This document shows, piece by piece, positions 1-15,626 of a stretch of 64,000 nt of DNA (position 1 is its first letter; every line of letters starts with the position of its first letter). The notes under the pieces are model-generated. The model worked only from the letters and a program-made list of their open reading frames with translations, had not been told where the DNA came from and did no database searches. The position numbers and the translations under genes were made by a program. Source of the DNA: Hormiphora californensis (lineage: Eukaryota; Ctenophora; Tentaculata; Cydippida; Pleurobrachiidae). The DNA lies in the NCBI GenBank assembly GCA_020137815.1, contig CM035355.1, forward strand, positions 719,451 to 783,450, given 5' to 3'.

Positions 1-161
1 GGTTCAGATATGGCGGCCACATATCTAGATGACCGCGGATAGCATTATATAGTTTTACCTGGTGAGAAACTCCTGATTTGCGGCAGATCCAGTTCAAATG
101 CTACTTGAGGATATATCCCCAGGCGCCTAATTCTATCCCTTTTATTGGATCATCATCTCTC

Positions 162-215
162 AACCCTGTGAAGGAAGGGGGTTAGGACAACCCTGTGAAG
201 GAAGGGGGTTAGCAC
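162..215. repeat. Two-copy 27-bp tandem repeat
   Basis: The unit CAACCCTGTGAAGGAAGG followed by GGGTTAG occurs twice in a row. No gene is seen in positions 1-390. Confidence 0.6.
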
Positions 216-348
216 AACCCTTGTACACTGTTGGTTACGAAGTCACCCATTTGCAGGGTGTTGGGGTGGTAATTTCAATACCAAATACCACGTGTACAAT
301 GTACACCAGCTGCTCAAATGATCAAAACTAGGGCCATTTAGTGGTAGT

Positions 349-688
349 AGGGCCATCCAGAAATTGGGTAATAAGCTGCTTTGGTTAAAAGTGGTGCTCC
401 GTCAAATTGGCCGCCCGTACAGCGCCGTCCAAAGCGTTGTCCACGACGTCGAAGACACACAAAAAAGCATTCATTTATAATGTCAGCCGAGTGCGTCTTA
501 GACGTTGTGGACAACGCTTTGGGGGGCGCTTTGGGCGGATGGCCAATATGACGGAGCACCACTGTTAGGTTAACCAATTGGTGTGTTGTGCAGCAGGACT
601 GTGTGAAATAGGGAACACACCACCCTTCACAGTTCACACACAGTTCACACCACCCTTCACACCACTAACATGTATTCCAGATGGCCCT
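349..688. mobile_element. Nested inverted-repeat (foldback/MITE-like) element
   Basis: The outer ends AGGGCCATCCAGAA (349-362) and TTCCAGATGGCCCT (675-688) are imperfect inverted repeats. Inside, GTGGTGCTCCGTCA (391-404) pairs with TGACGGAGCACCAC (549-562), and pairing continues inward through about 70 bp per arm around GCGTTGTCCAC / GTGGACAACGC. The 99-residue open frame across it has no coding character. It is probably a non-autonomous DNA transposon; I could not define a target duplication. Confidence 0.55.
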
Positions 689-1211
689 AATCAATATGCT
701 GAAAACACAGAACTTTAAAGTACTAAAATAGATAATTCAGTAATTAAGTACACAACACTTTAAATCTACAGGTCGATTTTGAACATCAATTCTTGTCTAA
801 ACTCATATATACCGCTCACACACATACATACGCTCACACTCAGACAGACAGACAGGCAGACACAGACACACACATACACACAGACACACAATATTCGATA
901 TAAACGCTCGCATTATACACTCTGTTAATAATAAATTACTTAAACCACGGAAATAACTTTTTTCTATTAGTACATTCATATTTTCCTATATCACTCTCTC
1001 TCGATCACACGCAACAGACAGTTACACAAGAGCCTAATAATTTCTCGAAAAAAAATAGTTCTTCGGAGTAAACGAAGCATGCAAAGGTTAACAGACAAAA
1101 GGTAAAACAGAGAAAAAAATTGTCTTTTGGGGCAACCTCTGATCTCGAGTGGGTGGTAACCGTGGTAACCCTAGTGGTAACCACCCGCTCGTGGTAACCA
1201 TGGTAACCACT
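689..1211. other. Intergenic, downstream of FOXK
   Basis: This stretch is AT-rich with a short degenerate CA/GACA run near 820-890. At 1150-1210 there is a cluster of GGTAACC motifs, including the palindrome GGTAACCATGGTAACC, just after the FOXK stop codon. I see no gene here. Confidence 0.5.
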
Positions 1212-4737
<3,526 letters not shown>

Positions 4738-4784
4738 TGCTCGCTCTGCCTCGTGCCTCCGCTCCTCAGCTGACAATAAGGAAT

Positions 4785-4950
4785 ATAATTAGGATAGGAT
4801 TAGGGATGGAGAGAGAGAGGTATTAGGATAGGATTAGGGATGGAGAGGGAGGTATTAGGATAGGATCAGGAATGGAGAAAAGAGGGAGGTATTACTTATT
4901 AGGATAGGATTAGGGATGGAGAAAAGAGGGAGGTATTAGGAAGAAAGAGT
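4785..4950. repeat. GGATTAGGGATGGAGA minisatellite (short array)
   Basis: About four or five units of 32-40 bp built on ATTAGGATAGGATTAGGGAT plus GGAGA and GAGGGAGGT, just upstream of FOXK exon 1. The same array is much longer in the duplicate at 43.8-44.3 kb. Confidence 0.75.
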
Positions 4951-5317
4951 GAGCGGAATTAGGATATGGGAGGGAGAAGGAGTAACGCGTGCCAACAGAT
5001 GAAGCTGGAGAGCGACTAGAGAGGCTCTATAGTTAACTAAACACTGAGATCTGGTCTGTAACACTGAGAAAAATGGAATTTAGTAGGTTTCCTGTTTCCC
5101 TGCCTAAATTCAACACATAAGTCTCTGGAAGGAGGTTGTCTCTGGAAGGAGGTTGTGCACAGCAGAACTACGACAAGAAAAGCAGGAACATTGGCCCAGA
5201 GTGGAGCGGTAATAGAACTACCAGTTCATACACACACACACATGTGTGTGAGAATCAAGCTCACGCCCCATTGATGTACCAAAATGAGGAAATATAATTA
5301 GTGACCACAGCATGATA

Positions 5318-5453
5318 TAGTCGGACCCTGATTTACCGGGCACCCTGATTAACCGGGTACAGCTCTTTCCCAGAGTATACCGGTAAATCGGGGTTCGACT
5401 GTACATGTATGTTCCCACGTCCCAGAGTATCCCAGTAAATCGGGGTTCGACTG
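5318..5453. mobile_element. Tigger-like MITE with duplicated right end
   Basis: The left end TAGTCGGACCCTGATTTACC and right end GGTAAATCGGGGTTCGACTG (to 5401) are flanked by TA. A further roughly 50-bp copy of the right end follows (to about 5453). The duplicate locus near 44.67-44.76 kb lacks this extra end, so it arose by local tandem duplication. Confidence 0.6.
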
Positions 5454-5843
5454 TACACGTATGTTTCCCGTGACGTTATACCTGTGTCATTGCTAGGAAG
5501 GGAGAAGGCAGGGAGAAAGTAGTCACCTCTTGAGTTGCCATCTACTGTAGTCATCATGCTAACAACAGAAATGGGAAATTAAGGGTAATTCTGGGAAATA
5601 TTAACAGAGGGAGTAATATGTAATATTTAGGGCCGTAAGTTTCAGGAATATTCCGGAGAAAAATCCACAGAAAGGGCGCCTATAAGTATGTAAGTTTGTG
5701 AAACTGTTTATAGCCGGGATAGATGGACCTCTAAAACAAACAATCCCATCTCCAAATGAGAAGTATTTCAATATGTAATTTTACAAAAGAGGTACCTCGC
5801 GCTCAACAATAACTTATAACACAAATGTTTGATTTCAGATACA

Positions 5844-6366
5844 CTATTGTGCAGCCTTGGCCGTTTCAAGTCGTCTCTCCCAGAATGGTAGGACTTCACT
5901 ATCACCGGGAACTTCTTCTGAAATCTTTTTTAACAGATCGACCTGATCCAGTCGAGCTTTGATTTTCCTCTGCATCCACAGAGGTGCGTCTTCTGGTACC
6001 TGAATGAGGCATGGGATGACTTAACAATTCTGAAGAATGTGAGATATCAGATATAAGATAATGGGGACTTACCGCATACATCCTATTGACCCAGTCGAAG
6101 TACCGATCCTCAGTTTTAGAGCAATACACGCCAATACAATCTGAAAAAAGATTATGCAATTATAAAGCCACAACTACCGTGTCACAACAACTCATAAAAT
6201 CATAAAGCATGCGTACGATAACAGGATTGTGAATCTACTTACATCCAACACCTGTTGTCAGGGCGTGGAGCTGGGGCTTCCAGAGCAGGGGCATCCTCAT
6301 TAACCATCTAGATCCGATTGCCCCGGCAAAGCCGGCCGCTGACCACCAAATAACAGTCCGTAGCAT
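5844..6366 (-). CDS. NDUFC2: NDUFC2-like mitochondrial complex I accessory subunit
   Basis: Three exons with clean GT-AG borders and matching phases: 6366-6243, 6140-6073, 5999-5844 (348 nt, 115 aa). The N terminus carries a hydrophobic segment (residues about 5-22, VIWWSAAGFAGAIGSRWL). A second region contains LHALTTGVGYCIGVYCSKTE, then DRYFDWV and VPEDAPLW, and the tail is charged and helical. Length, two N-terminal hydrophobic segments, the LH...G.Y..K.ED pattern and the PED.P motif resemble NDUFC2 (B14.5b, about 119 aa), a single-span inner-membrane subunit of NADH dehydrogenase. The match is by recognition of short motifs only, so another small mitochondrial membrane protein is possible. 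The gene lies 1.1 kb upstream of FOXK on the same strand. A damaged second copy is at 45.16-45.69 kb. Confidence 0.6.
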
Positions 6367-6920
6367 GACGGTATTATAAGATTTCCTTACAGACAACACG
6401 CGTAGTTCTTCGTTTTGGAAACAAAAGTTCGCGTGTTCGAAAAATTTAAACTTTTCAGTAGGGGTATCGACCGCGCGGGTACACAAATGGAAACACTTTT
6501 CCCGCTCAAAATGACGCGCAGAAATATGGACCATGCTGCTGCGCTGTGCACAGCTGTGCTTTCTTTAGAGAAGCTAATGTCGCGCGCGACAGCTCATAGC
6601 GTGTGTAAGTCTGAAACCAGCAGCTCTAGGTCATTTCTTATCATGTACGGTCACGCTTTGTTTTGCCTTTTCTCTCACCTTGCCACCTTACGAGCTAATT
6701 TGAGTTTTGATTGAGTCTCTGTTGACTGTTATCATTCTCGACCTACTTCGACATGCCTTCATTTAGCTTATTTGAAGTATCCCTCGTCCGGCGTCCCTCA
6801 GCCCTTTCACGATAAAAAAAGTCGGCCTCGGTCGTCGGTCGGGTTTGATACAATATTCCGCCATACCTGCTTCACAGTTCGGTCAATGCTCTTTTTAAAT
6901 ATATAGATAGACCTCTCCCC
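6367..6920. other. Intergenic upstream of the NDUFC2-like gene
   Basis: Contains GC-richer DNA with GCGCGC motifs near 6580, as expected of a promoter region, but no gene or clear repeat that I can support. Confidence 0.3.
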
Positions 6921-7060
<140 letters not shown>

Positions 7061-7221
7061 CTCTTAACATTCATCCTCCAACCCTCCATCTTAGATTCCA
7101 AGATGACTCAGAACTCTAGCTGTTCTAGAAGTATATAGCTCACTCGGAACCTACATCTAATAATAGGTTTGTGCAACAAAGGGAACTAAAAAAAAAGATT
7201 CTTTCGTTTAGTTCTTAATCT

Positions 7222-7509
7222 CAGGGCCCATGACACCGGGGGGGGGGGGGGTCAAGGGGGGTCGCCCCACCCCCCTGGGATTTACAAAAATTGGAAAATT
7301 GATTGATATATTTTGTAGATAATGTGAGTGCCAATATTTTTACTCTCAAGTCGGACTTCTAAATGCATAAAATGCATGAAAATCTGTTAAAAATCTCAAT
7401 TTTTCCCTACACCCTTTCACTGCCGCTATGCTCCTCCTCTTTGCACACTTTGAAATTTACGGTGGTTCGCACCGGCCCCCCATGGAAAAATTCCGTGTCG
7501 TGGGCCCTG
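7222..7509. mobile_element. Possible hAT-like non-autonomous element
   Basis: The ends CAGGGCCCATGACAC and GTGTCGTGGGCCCTG are near-perfect 15-bp inverted repeats with one mismatch, enclosing 288 bp with no coding capacity. CAGGG termini occur in hAT transposons, but I found no matching 8-bp target duplication, so the family is uncertain. Confidence 0.4.
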
Positions 7510-8016
7510 GTTCTAGTGCAGTACTAAAGGGGCGCCGCCGTGGAGAAGAGAACTGGCCACCTGGGCCTGTTAATTGCTAAACTTAATTTCTAACCCCTAC
7601 CATTTTCAAATCAGGTACTGCAGTGGTGCAAGTTAGATAGTACGAGGCTGTATCCGACACTAAAGCAGTTGAGAAGGTTCAATCCTGGAAGGAAGTACTG
7701 GGTACGAGGGGATCTGTGATATATCATGTGTGCTGATTAGGGACCTACATGTTCCTTGAATTGCCGTTCTATCTGCAAAGGGACCTTGAACGGGTGTTGG
7801 ATGGTGTATCTGAAGGACGTATGTTTTAATATTGTAAATTTGTGTGTAAAATGCTTCTGAGATGTGTGGTGTATGGAATACCTTTGTTTCTACCGCCTGA
7901 ATGATGAGGGAGGATATTCATTATTCACCAGTTCATTCTGTGATTCAAGACGCTTTATATTTTTGGTGGCTATTCGTGATGATAAAATTCCGAGACGTTT
8001 GAGAGTTATTGTATGG
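7510..8016. other. Unassigned intergenic stretch
   Basis: No gene, tandem repeat or inverted repeat is apparent. Confidence 0.3.
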
Positions 8017-8365
8017 GGGGTTGACACTTTGTAACATGTGCAGAAAACTTTTTGTGCACGTTACATGCTACAAAGTGTTACAAAGTGTTACATAGTGTTA
8101 CAAAATGTTACAAATTGTTACAAAAAGTGACCAAAAAATGTCTCTAGCGTAAAATACTGAAATAAATATTACGTGATTGTATTTAGCTGAGCCTAAGACA
8201 CTGTTTCATGATGTTTTATACAAAATATCAGCTCAAAATCGGGTGTACGGACCTGTCTTAAGCCATATAAAATATGTAACATTTTGTAACACTTTGTAAC
8301 ATGTGCAGAAAACTTTTTGTGCACGTTACAACATATTACAAAGTGTTACGTGTCACCCCCCCCCT
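8017..8365. mobile_element. Inverted-repeat element rich in TTACAAAGTG units
   Basis: The left end, with a G run then TTGACACTTTGTAACATGTG, is matched inversely by TTACAAAGTGTTACGTGTCA and a C run at the right end. Both ends carry the self-complementary core GTGCAGAAAACTTTTTGTGC. Repeated GTTACAAA units lie between. It has no coding capacity. It looks like a MITE with repetitive subterminal motifs. Confidence 0.5.
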
Positions 8366-8579
8366 TGTATATGTTAGCTGCTGGCCCAAACCAGTGTGAG
8401 TTGTGATATTGGGATACTATTAATTTTAATCTTGACAATACTAAAATTAGTAAGTTTCCTTTTGTACCTACATCCCTTTTTTCTTTTGTGTTCAACTGTC
8501 TGTGCAGTGTGCACTGTGCAGTGCGTCCGTCTGCTTGACTGTCCAGTGTCCTTCACTGTGGACACTGTCCACTTATAAA

Positions 8580-8965
8580 TTGATATTTCTGTCTTCATGT
8601 CTGTCTCCCTGTTTGTCTGGTAGTCTGTCTTCCTTTCTGTCTGTCTCCCAGTTTGTTTGTCTGGCGGTTTGTCAATTCCTTTCTGTCTTCCTTCCTGTGT
8701 GTTTGTCTGGCAGTCTGTCTTCCTTTCTGTCTCCCTGTCTTTTTGTCTGCCGGTCTATCTTCCAGTCTGTCTTCCTGTATCATACAGTGTATTTATGTGT
8801 GTGTCTGTATTCCTAACTGTCTATCAGAACAGAGACACCTGCAGAGACACTGACAGAGAGCGAGGGTGGGAGGGACTAGGAGACTGAGTGACCTGACACA
8901 GACGTCAGACTGAGATACTGGCTCGAATGAAAAGAGAGAGAGAGAGAGATACTTACTTTTGATAT

Positions 8966-9034
<69 letters not shown>

Positions 9035-9085
9035 GAAAGATAGATTGAGAGAGAGTTGAGAGAGAGAGAGAGAGAGAGGGAGATA
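8580..9085. repeat. Degenerate TGTCTGTCTTCC repeat, then (GA)n microsatellite
   Basis: Positions 8580-8790 are irregular TGTCTGTCTTCCTTTCTGTC blocks, open in several frames. Positions 8930-9085 are GA microsatellite with GATA interruptions. Neither codes for protein. Confidence 0.85.
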
Positions 9086-9536
9086 GATGGGGTGGGAGAG
9101 AAAACCTATGAAAGTATGAAAACCTATGAAGAACGGTTTAGCGCTCAAGCGCTAGGCCTGACCCATTCTCGCTTCTCTCAAGCGCGAGAACTGTGGTCAG
9201 AGCATTGGCCTGACAGGTTGTTAGGGCAACTATAGCCCTTGACAGGAGGTTTATCGGGTATCTCTGCCAGAAAGGAGTCAAGGGCGCTTTTAGCACCGGC
9301 AAGGGATTCCTGTGTCTTCATATGGGCAGGCATAGCGTTGAAGAGTGCTATCGCAGATGATGTAAACGTAAAACGAGTTATATATCTTTGTGTTAACCGT
9401 AACGCTCTTCAAAGAGGCCTTTCCAAGTGTCTGTGTACGTTCTGCATAATCATATGGCCCGAGTCTTGGGGTTCCGAAACGTTATGTTGCATCGCTATGG
9501 TTTGGTAGTAGCTAGGCCTCGCCATATCTTCCACAT

Positions 9537-9540
<4 letters not shown>

Positions 9541-9623
<83 letters not shown>

Positions 9624-9645
9624 GAGTGAGAGAGAGAGATGAGGG
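9541..9645. repeat. (GA)n microsatellite
   Basis: About 50 GA units, the last few interrupted by GTGA. Confidence 0.95.
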
Positions 9646-10490
9646 AAAGAGGGTGGGAGAGAGGGTGGGACTGAGATTGGCTATGACTATCGGTAAGACT
9701 TCACATGCACAGTTCACACTGACGAACATTCTCAATTCTCATTGGTAGTGGTACCATTGCTACCATCCTACAACTAGTACTACTAGTACTACTACTACCT
9801 CTCCGATACTTGTCAGGCACTGACTGTACATCGCGAATCTCTTCCTCGCTACGCGGCCTCACGGTCTTATGTGAGACAATCTGATACCCTGTCCGGCGCC
9901 GCGACGCCATCTGAGCGTACTGTCAAACTCGGGTCTGGCACAGCCAGTCGCCAGACAGCTGATATCTCAGCTCTGTGGCCTCTGCACTACCTCAAGCCTC
10001 AGCTCTCTGGCAGTAGCACGTTAGCAGAGGTTGGAACCATTTCTAGTGCAATTGCTACCTATTCTCGCGCGACTCGGACTACAGTACTAGTACTACACGG
10101 AGTCGATCTCACACAGGTGTCCATGTATACCCATAACCAGGTAGCTGTAGAGGGGTATACGGTATACTATACGTCATTGTTATCTAGCACATATCTTCTC
10201 TACTACCTCACTGTTAGTAGTAGTAGCACTAGCAGTGCTACTGCTACCTCAGGGTATAAAGATGAAAGTAACATATTAGATAAGTTGTATTGTTCATACG
10301 GGGGCTTGGGGTCGGTACAACGGCACAACGCCAGACAGCTATTATACCCCTTGGAGTTGGACATTGCAGGTTGCTGTGTCAACAAACTGAAGCCTGTTCC
10401 ATGCCTCGCCATCCGATGTCTCGTCCTGACAGCTGACACTGTCAGTGACAGAAAGAGAGGCCCTCTATTATATCTTTTCTCTCTTTCTCG

Positions 10491-10496
<6 letters not shown>

Positions 10497-10542
<46 letters not shown>

Positions 10543-10554
10543 ACTCTCACTCTA

Positions 10555-10590
<36 letters not shown>

Positions 10591-10592
10591 CT
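10497..10592. repeat. (CT)n microsatellite
   Basis: CT units with CACT and TATCT interruptions. Confidence 0.9.
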
Positions 10593-11118
10593 CTCTAAAA
10601 GGAGGAAAAAGATCCGGCAGTAGAGCGAGGAGAAGAGTCCTAGTTCTTGAGGGAGCTGTCAGGCCAATGCTCTGACCACAGTTCTCGTGCGACGTGCGTG
10701 CAGATTATTTGAGAGAAATGAGAATAATGTCAGGCCAATGCTCTGACAGTGAGGCTAGGGAGTCCCTCTTTGTTCCCCCTTTCCTTGCCTCTGGTGGTCG
10801 CCCATCCCCCTCTAACCCCCTTTTCACTCTCAGGACTCAGGTCATAATGTTCTCTCTTTTTCAACTGAAGTTCGACTTCCCCATTCCTCATCCCTAATCG
10901 TTCTTCTATTTCTACTCAATCCAAGACGACAGACGAATTGGCAGACGGCATTTCCATGTGCCCAAACCGCACTCCAAGTCCATCCTGGCCCCAAATGAAA
11001 TTACCCAGGACAAGGCAATGGGCTCCTCAATACACTACCGAAGTGTCTGTAAGGTGTGGCGGTCCGGGTGTTGTTGAGTTTGACCATGGCAGGTGTATGT
11101 GTCTCGGTTGTCAGGTGT

Positions 11119-11259
<141 letters not shown>

Positions 11260-11382
11260 AGGGAGCAACGGCCAACTACTGCACACGGTTGCCTTTCTCG
11301 ACTGCAACTACATGCTATTCTGAAAGCGACAGTCTGGCCCAGATCAATGACCAGAGACGCCTGGTCAGATTTTATATTATAA

Positions 11383-11423
11383 GTTGAACTCAACAATTAT
11401 AAGTTATAATTGTTGAGCTCAAC
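11383..11423. repeat. 20-bp-arm hairpin
   Basis: GTTGAACTCAACAATTATAA is followed one base later by its inverse with a single mismatch. Each arm also contains the smaller palindrome GAGCTC/GAACTC. Confidence 0.7.
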
Positions 11424-13386
11424 AAACCAGATCCTACATGGTTATCCTTATGGTTATCCATACATGGTTAGTATAGTTTTCAGTACGGGGTACACTCAAG
11501 GTTTTAGTAAAACAGTACAACTACACGATGGATTTTCGGGTCATGGTGTTGAACACTAAGAAAACAGGAATCTGGCATATTACATCATTTTTTACATCTA
11601 AATATTCAACACTAGCATATATAATTATACTGATTACTAAACATATTCTCAATTCATTACGCATATTTTCTTGACCGATAGGTTACCAAATACCAATTGG
11701 TTATAAGTAATAACCTATTATACACTATTGAAAACCATGGGCCCAACCAACGGGCTTTCTAGTACATATAATATAATATTATGTCAAAGTAACCCAGCTC
11801 ATACTGCCCCTATACCAGGAGACGGGACAGTCTGGTTTATGATATTATCACGTTCAAGTGGGGTACAATGATTCGTGTAAAACTGACGAAGTTGTAGTTA
11901 CAACGAAAGATGTCAGATAAAATTAAACAAATAAACCCCTCTTCTCTTAGTCGAAAACAGCCGAAAGAAATTAACTAATAATTGTTTCTGAATTGAAATG
12001 TCCAACTTAACGGCACTGCACAATAACCAGTATATTTTCCAAATAGACGCACGGGAAATAATAAATAAAAATCACTATTGTGATAATCTTTGAGACATAT
12101 AATATCAATTCAAATAATATGATTGTTCCGTAAACATATTTAACATTCTATACTCGTTCTAAACTTGATCCAGTGGTAGTTGGTGCAGTGCTTAGTAGAA
12201 TGAGCTTCTATATCGACCATTTCTACCAAACGTTATAACGCGTTACTAAACTGCTACCTGATGGAAAGAAAATGCAGAATACAACTGATTAAGTGGATAC
12301 AATAATTTTCCATATCGGTTTTCCTGCTAGGCTGCTGGACTTTGAAAAGGATGGAAGTGAGTGAAGTCCGATTTGGAATTCGGAACAGGAAAATGATTTC
12401 AATTGATTAGAGATCTACCTTTGTTAGGAAGTTCCATCGGGCTACATCGACCATCGGGGTTTCATCAGTGTTCCATTGAACTCATGTTACTCACTGTCGT
12501 GAATAAAGGTAGCTTGTTCAAGTTCGTTGTGCCTGGAGAAATAAAATATATAAGAATCTTGAACCTGGCATTTTTACTTTGTACAGTATTTGGCTAGTCT
12601 TGAAAATAACGTACCATTTGCTGATTTCCTAGTCGTATGTGGAGAAAAAGGCCGTCAATCTTGAAGTTCATGTTCTGACCGCTGATTTCCGTCCTCTTTA
12701 CACAGTAAAATAATAGTTCTGACATCGCTTTTGAACCTACTCAAATAGAAATATGTTGGTCGCTTAAATAGGGGGGGGGTATCAAGGGATCAGGAGTAAA
12801 AGGCAAAATAGATAGAGAAAGAATCATCTGAACTGTAACACTGTCACTTGCACTAACAGTAACAGAGATGAGAGGCCAGAGGGTGGAAGACAAATCGCAA
12901 TATCGATGTGACAACTCTTCTCATTTGTCCAGTACAGTAAAGACTTAGTTAAGACTCTTAAACTTAAGACTGTCACAACTGAGTAGGGCAATTATGTCAT
13001 ATGCTCCAGACGAATGATCACAAATAAAATGAAGCCAGGGACAGATGTAACAAATTCTCGAAAAATCCAGAACTGACAGGTACTGCTGCAGCAGCTGCAG
13101 TACTCACGTGTGTAATATCACGTGATCAAAGCGATCCAATTAAATTCCTTGTCACAGTACTCTGAGCGTCCATTGGTTTACACTGGTGTCTTGCGGAGGA
13201 TAAAAGTTCGGACGGTGAATCCGCGCATCGTGTTAAAATTTGGGACGCGCAAATAAAAACTTAACGCCGCGCACAATAAAACAGGCGCGCGCTCGATTTC
13301 AACTTCAAGTATGAAAATCCGTAGGAAATTGGACACACAAAACACCCACAGGCTCAAAACTCATTTACCCGAACAGCAACTCCGAT
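11424..13386. other. Unassigned AT-rich stretch before the KDZ-type element
   Basis: No supported gene. A purine-tract hairpin CTGCTGCAGCAGCTGCAG sits near 13085, CACGTG motifs lie near 13105-13125, and GGATAAAAG near 13198 could act as a TATA-like box for the transposon gene that follows. I could not define the left terminus of the element here. Confidence 0.3.
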
Positions 13387-15618
13387 ATGTTTAACGTTAA
13401 CTTTAACTCCCTTAAAGCTAATATTTCACTTATCCATGCTCAAAGCAACCAAACTGAAACTAACGTTGTTGTTCACAACAGTGGAGATCCACTACCAACC
13501 CTGCCGCTGAAGTTTTATGACTCCGGGCACATTGCCAACCTCGTTGTGCTCCTCATAAGGAACGTGTATATCGTTCTAGAGAATATTACTGTTACTAACA
13601 ATATGATATTGTCGGGAAGGCATGCCCGAGTAGACCCCAGGGTTATGCTTTATTCTGCATCCCCGGATTTTCTCGACTGGAAAAATCTTTTAGAAGATCC
13701 AAGTTTTATCAGCGTTCTATCACATTTCTTTCCAGGTCGAAACAGTTTGATAATTAAGCCGTGTGCCACTACTTCTAATATTCTTGACATGTGTGGGCTT
13801 CAAACGTCGTTGTTGGTAACAAGTGGTTTGTTAATTCATAATCGACTACCACTGCAAAATGCTCTTTCAACCGAGGCAGCCTTTTTGCGGGCTTCAGCCC
13901 TTGTAAGAGACTGCCTGTCAAACAATAGACCAGTTATCTTTGGCATAACAACAAGCTTTTATAGTTTTGATTCTCTGTGTGACTTTCTTAACCCAGAATT
14001 ACAAGAGGAGGATAGCTTATCAACCGTTGTAGGTACCGCATTGGAATATACCCCTATTCCAATTCCAAGCGATTTGTGGCAGTTGCAGTACAAACCTGCT
14101 GAAAAATCTGCTGGACTTGTGCTTAGCGTGTGCGAGGAAGATCTCTCTCACTCTTTTTGGAAAATCCCAAGCCGAGAAGAACTCCGCAACGATTCTGCAG
14201 AACTAGATAAGTTGATTGATAAATTGAATAAGTCTATATCTTCAGATGAAGGTGAAATTCCCATTGTTGACAATAATCCCATCGCAGATGTTGATGAGGA
14301 TATGCTTGATGAAGATCTCCCTGTATGTGACTTTACTGATAGTTGTGATGTCCCTGTTAACCAAGGTACAAATCATGTTGATAATGTAGATAATGATGTA
14401 ACTGTACCCATCAGCCCTACTAAGATTGTAACTGTTGGTCATGTTACTGTTGGACCGTGTACAAATGTAAATGAAAACAATAGCGTTAACCCAGGTACAA
14501 TTCATGTAGATAATGATGTATCTGTACCCATCAGTCCTATTATTAAAATTGTAAATGTTGGTCATGTGACTCTTCCACCGTGTACAGATGTAAATAAAAA
14601 TAACGTTAACACTGGTACAAATCATGTAGATAATGATGTATCTGTACCCATCAGTCCTATTAAAACTGTTGGTCATGTTACTGTTCCACCGTGTACAAAT
14701 GTAAATGCAAACAATGATGATTCTGTAAATACAACCCCTGTGATTGTCGGTGAAGTAATTCCTTGTAAAGAACTCGGGCCTAACTGCCGTCGACTAACAA
14801 AACCTTCGGTTGCCCCTGTTCTTCACTACCACTGTACTAATTGTGAAACGTATTCTCACAAATCGAAACAGCGTGTTCTAGAGCACATACCAAAATGCCG
14901 TATTAAAGGCAGCGCTCCCTGTCTCGAACCCTGTCGACAACGAGAAGGTATTTGTCCACCACGAATTCATTATCATTGCCGTGTTGAACCATGTAGTTAT
15001 AATCATTCCAGTATGAAGCTTGTATTGAAACATATGGAAACACAGCACCAACCCAAATCATCTCCAGCTACCACAAAGATTCCAACTCTACAAGTACAGC
15101 TGGTGTGTAAAAAATCTTCAATATATCTTGTCAGGAATCGTTTAGTTGGTGTCGCCAGTCCTGTCCATGTGAAGTTGACAAACAAATCGTTTAAGTGTAG
15201 TGGTTGTTATGACTCTGTCTTGGGTGATGTGCCCTGTGAACATGTCTCTGCATGTAGGAGTTACACCATGCCTCCTTCTGTCGAAGATTTGGTCGAGAAT
15301 AAAGACAGATTTTCTGAAATTGATAATGAGTTAATGGATAAATATTTTAAAATCGGTAGATATTTAGAAAAGACAATTTGTGCTAGTTTTATACCTACAA
15401 ACAAAGACAGCAGATATTGTTATTTCAGCGTTTATGATTATGCGAATTATACGGAATGTATTGACAGAAGGTTAGTTACTCTCGATAGAGAAGATGGTAA
15501 GACGTCGTGTGAGTGTAACAAGCAGTTTTGTGTTCACCGTAAACTCGTTTCTGTAGCACGTGGTGTCAATGATTTGATTCGAGAGAAACGTCACGCTATG
15601 GGTGATGATTCGAAGTGA
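13387..15618 (+). pseudogene. KDZ-type element ORF, N-terminal part with zinc fingers and SWIM
   Basis: 743 intact codons. Residues about 310-445 consist of about four degenerate 35-residue repeats (HVDNDVSVPISP, then GHVTVPPCTNVN), encoded by roughly 105-117-bp DNA repeats at 14350-14715. Residues about 475-560 hold two C2H2-like segments (HYHCTNCETYSH, HYHCRVEPCSY). At 15508-15537 the CxC...CxH pattern CECNKQFCVH is a SWIM zinc finger, which in transposases and MuDR-like proteins is a nucleic-acid or protein binding module. The frame stops shortly after SWIM. An alternative frame just downstream reads VERAVNYLLENKRIPIFD, suggesting one indel broke a longer protein. The ATG at 13387 is the first in frame. 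Confidence 0.65.
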
Positions 15619-15626
15619 TGTAAAGA

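Larger units (their letters stand above)
9185..10687. mobile_element. 1.5-kb segment bounded by a 32-bp perfect inverted repeat
   Basis: Positions 9185-9216 and 10656-10687 are perfect reverse complements containing GTCAGAGCATTGGCCTGAC. The same core recurs at 10729-10748 and 58763-58785. The interior holds a (GA)n run (9541-9645), a (CT)n run (10497-10590), short TAGTACTACTAG palindromes and a 250-residue open frame whose 3' part is CT repeat. I see no transposase. A non-autonomous element is likely. Confidence 0.4.

Noticed and set aside
5380-5453. GGTTCGACTG as a tRNA T-loop
   Set aside because: It is the right terminal repeat of Tigger-like MITEs.
7222-7509. Firm hAT assignment
   Set aside because: Termini look right but no 8-bp target duplication was found.
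9871-10623. 250-codon plus-strand ORF
   Set aside because: Its last third is CT repeat and the rest has no recognisable motif, no splice context and a competing minus-strand frame.
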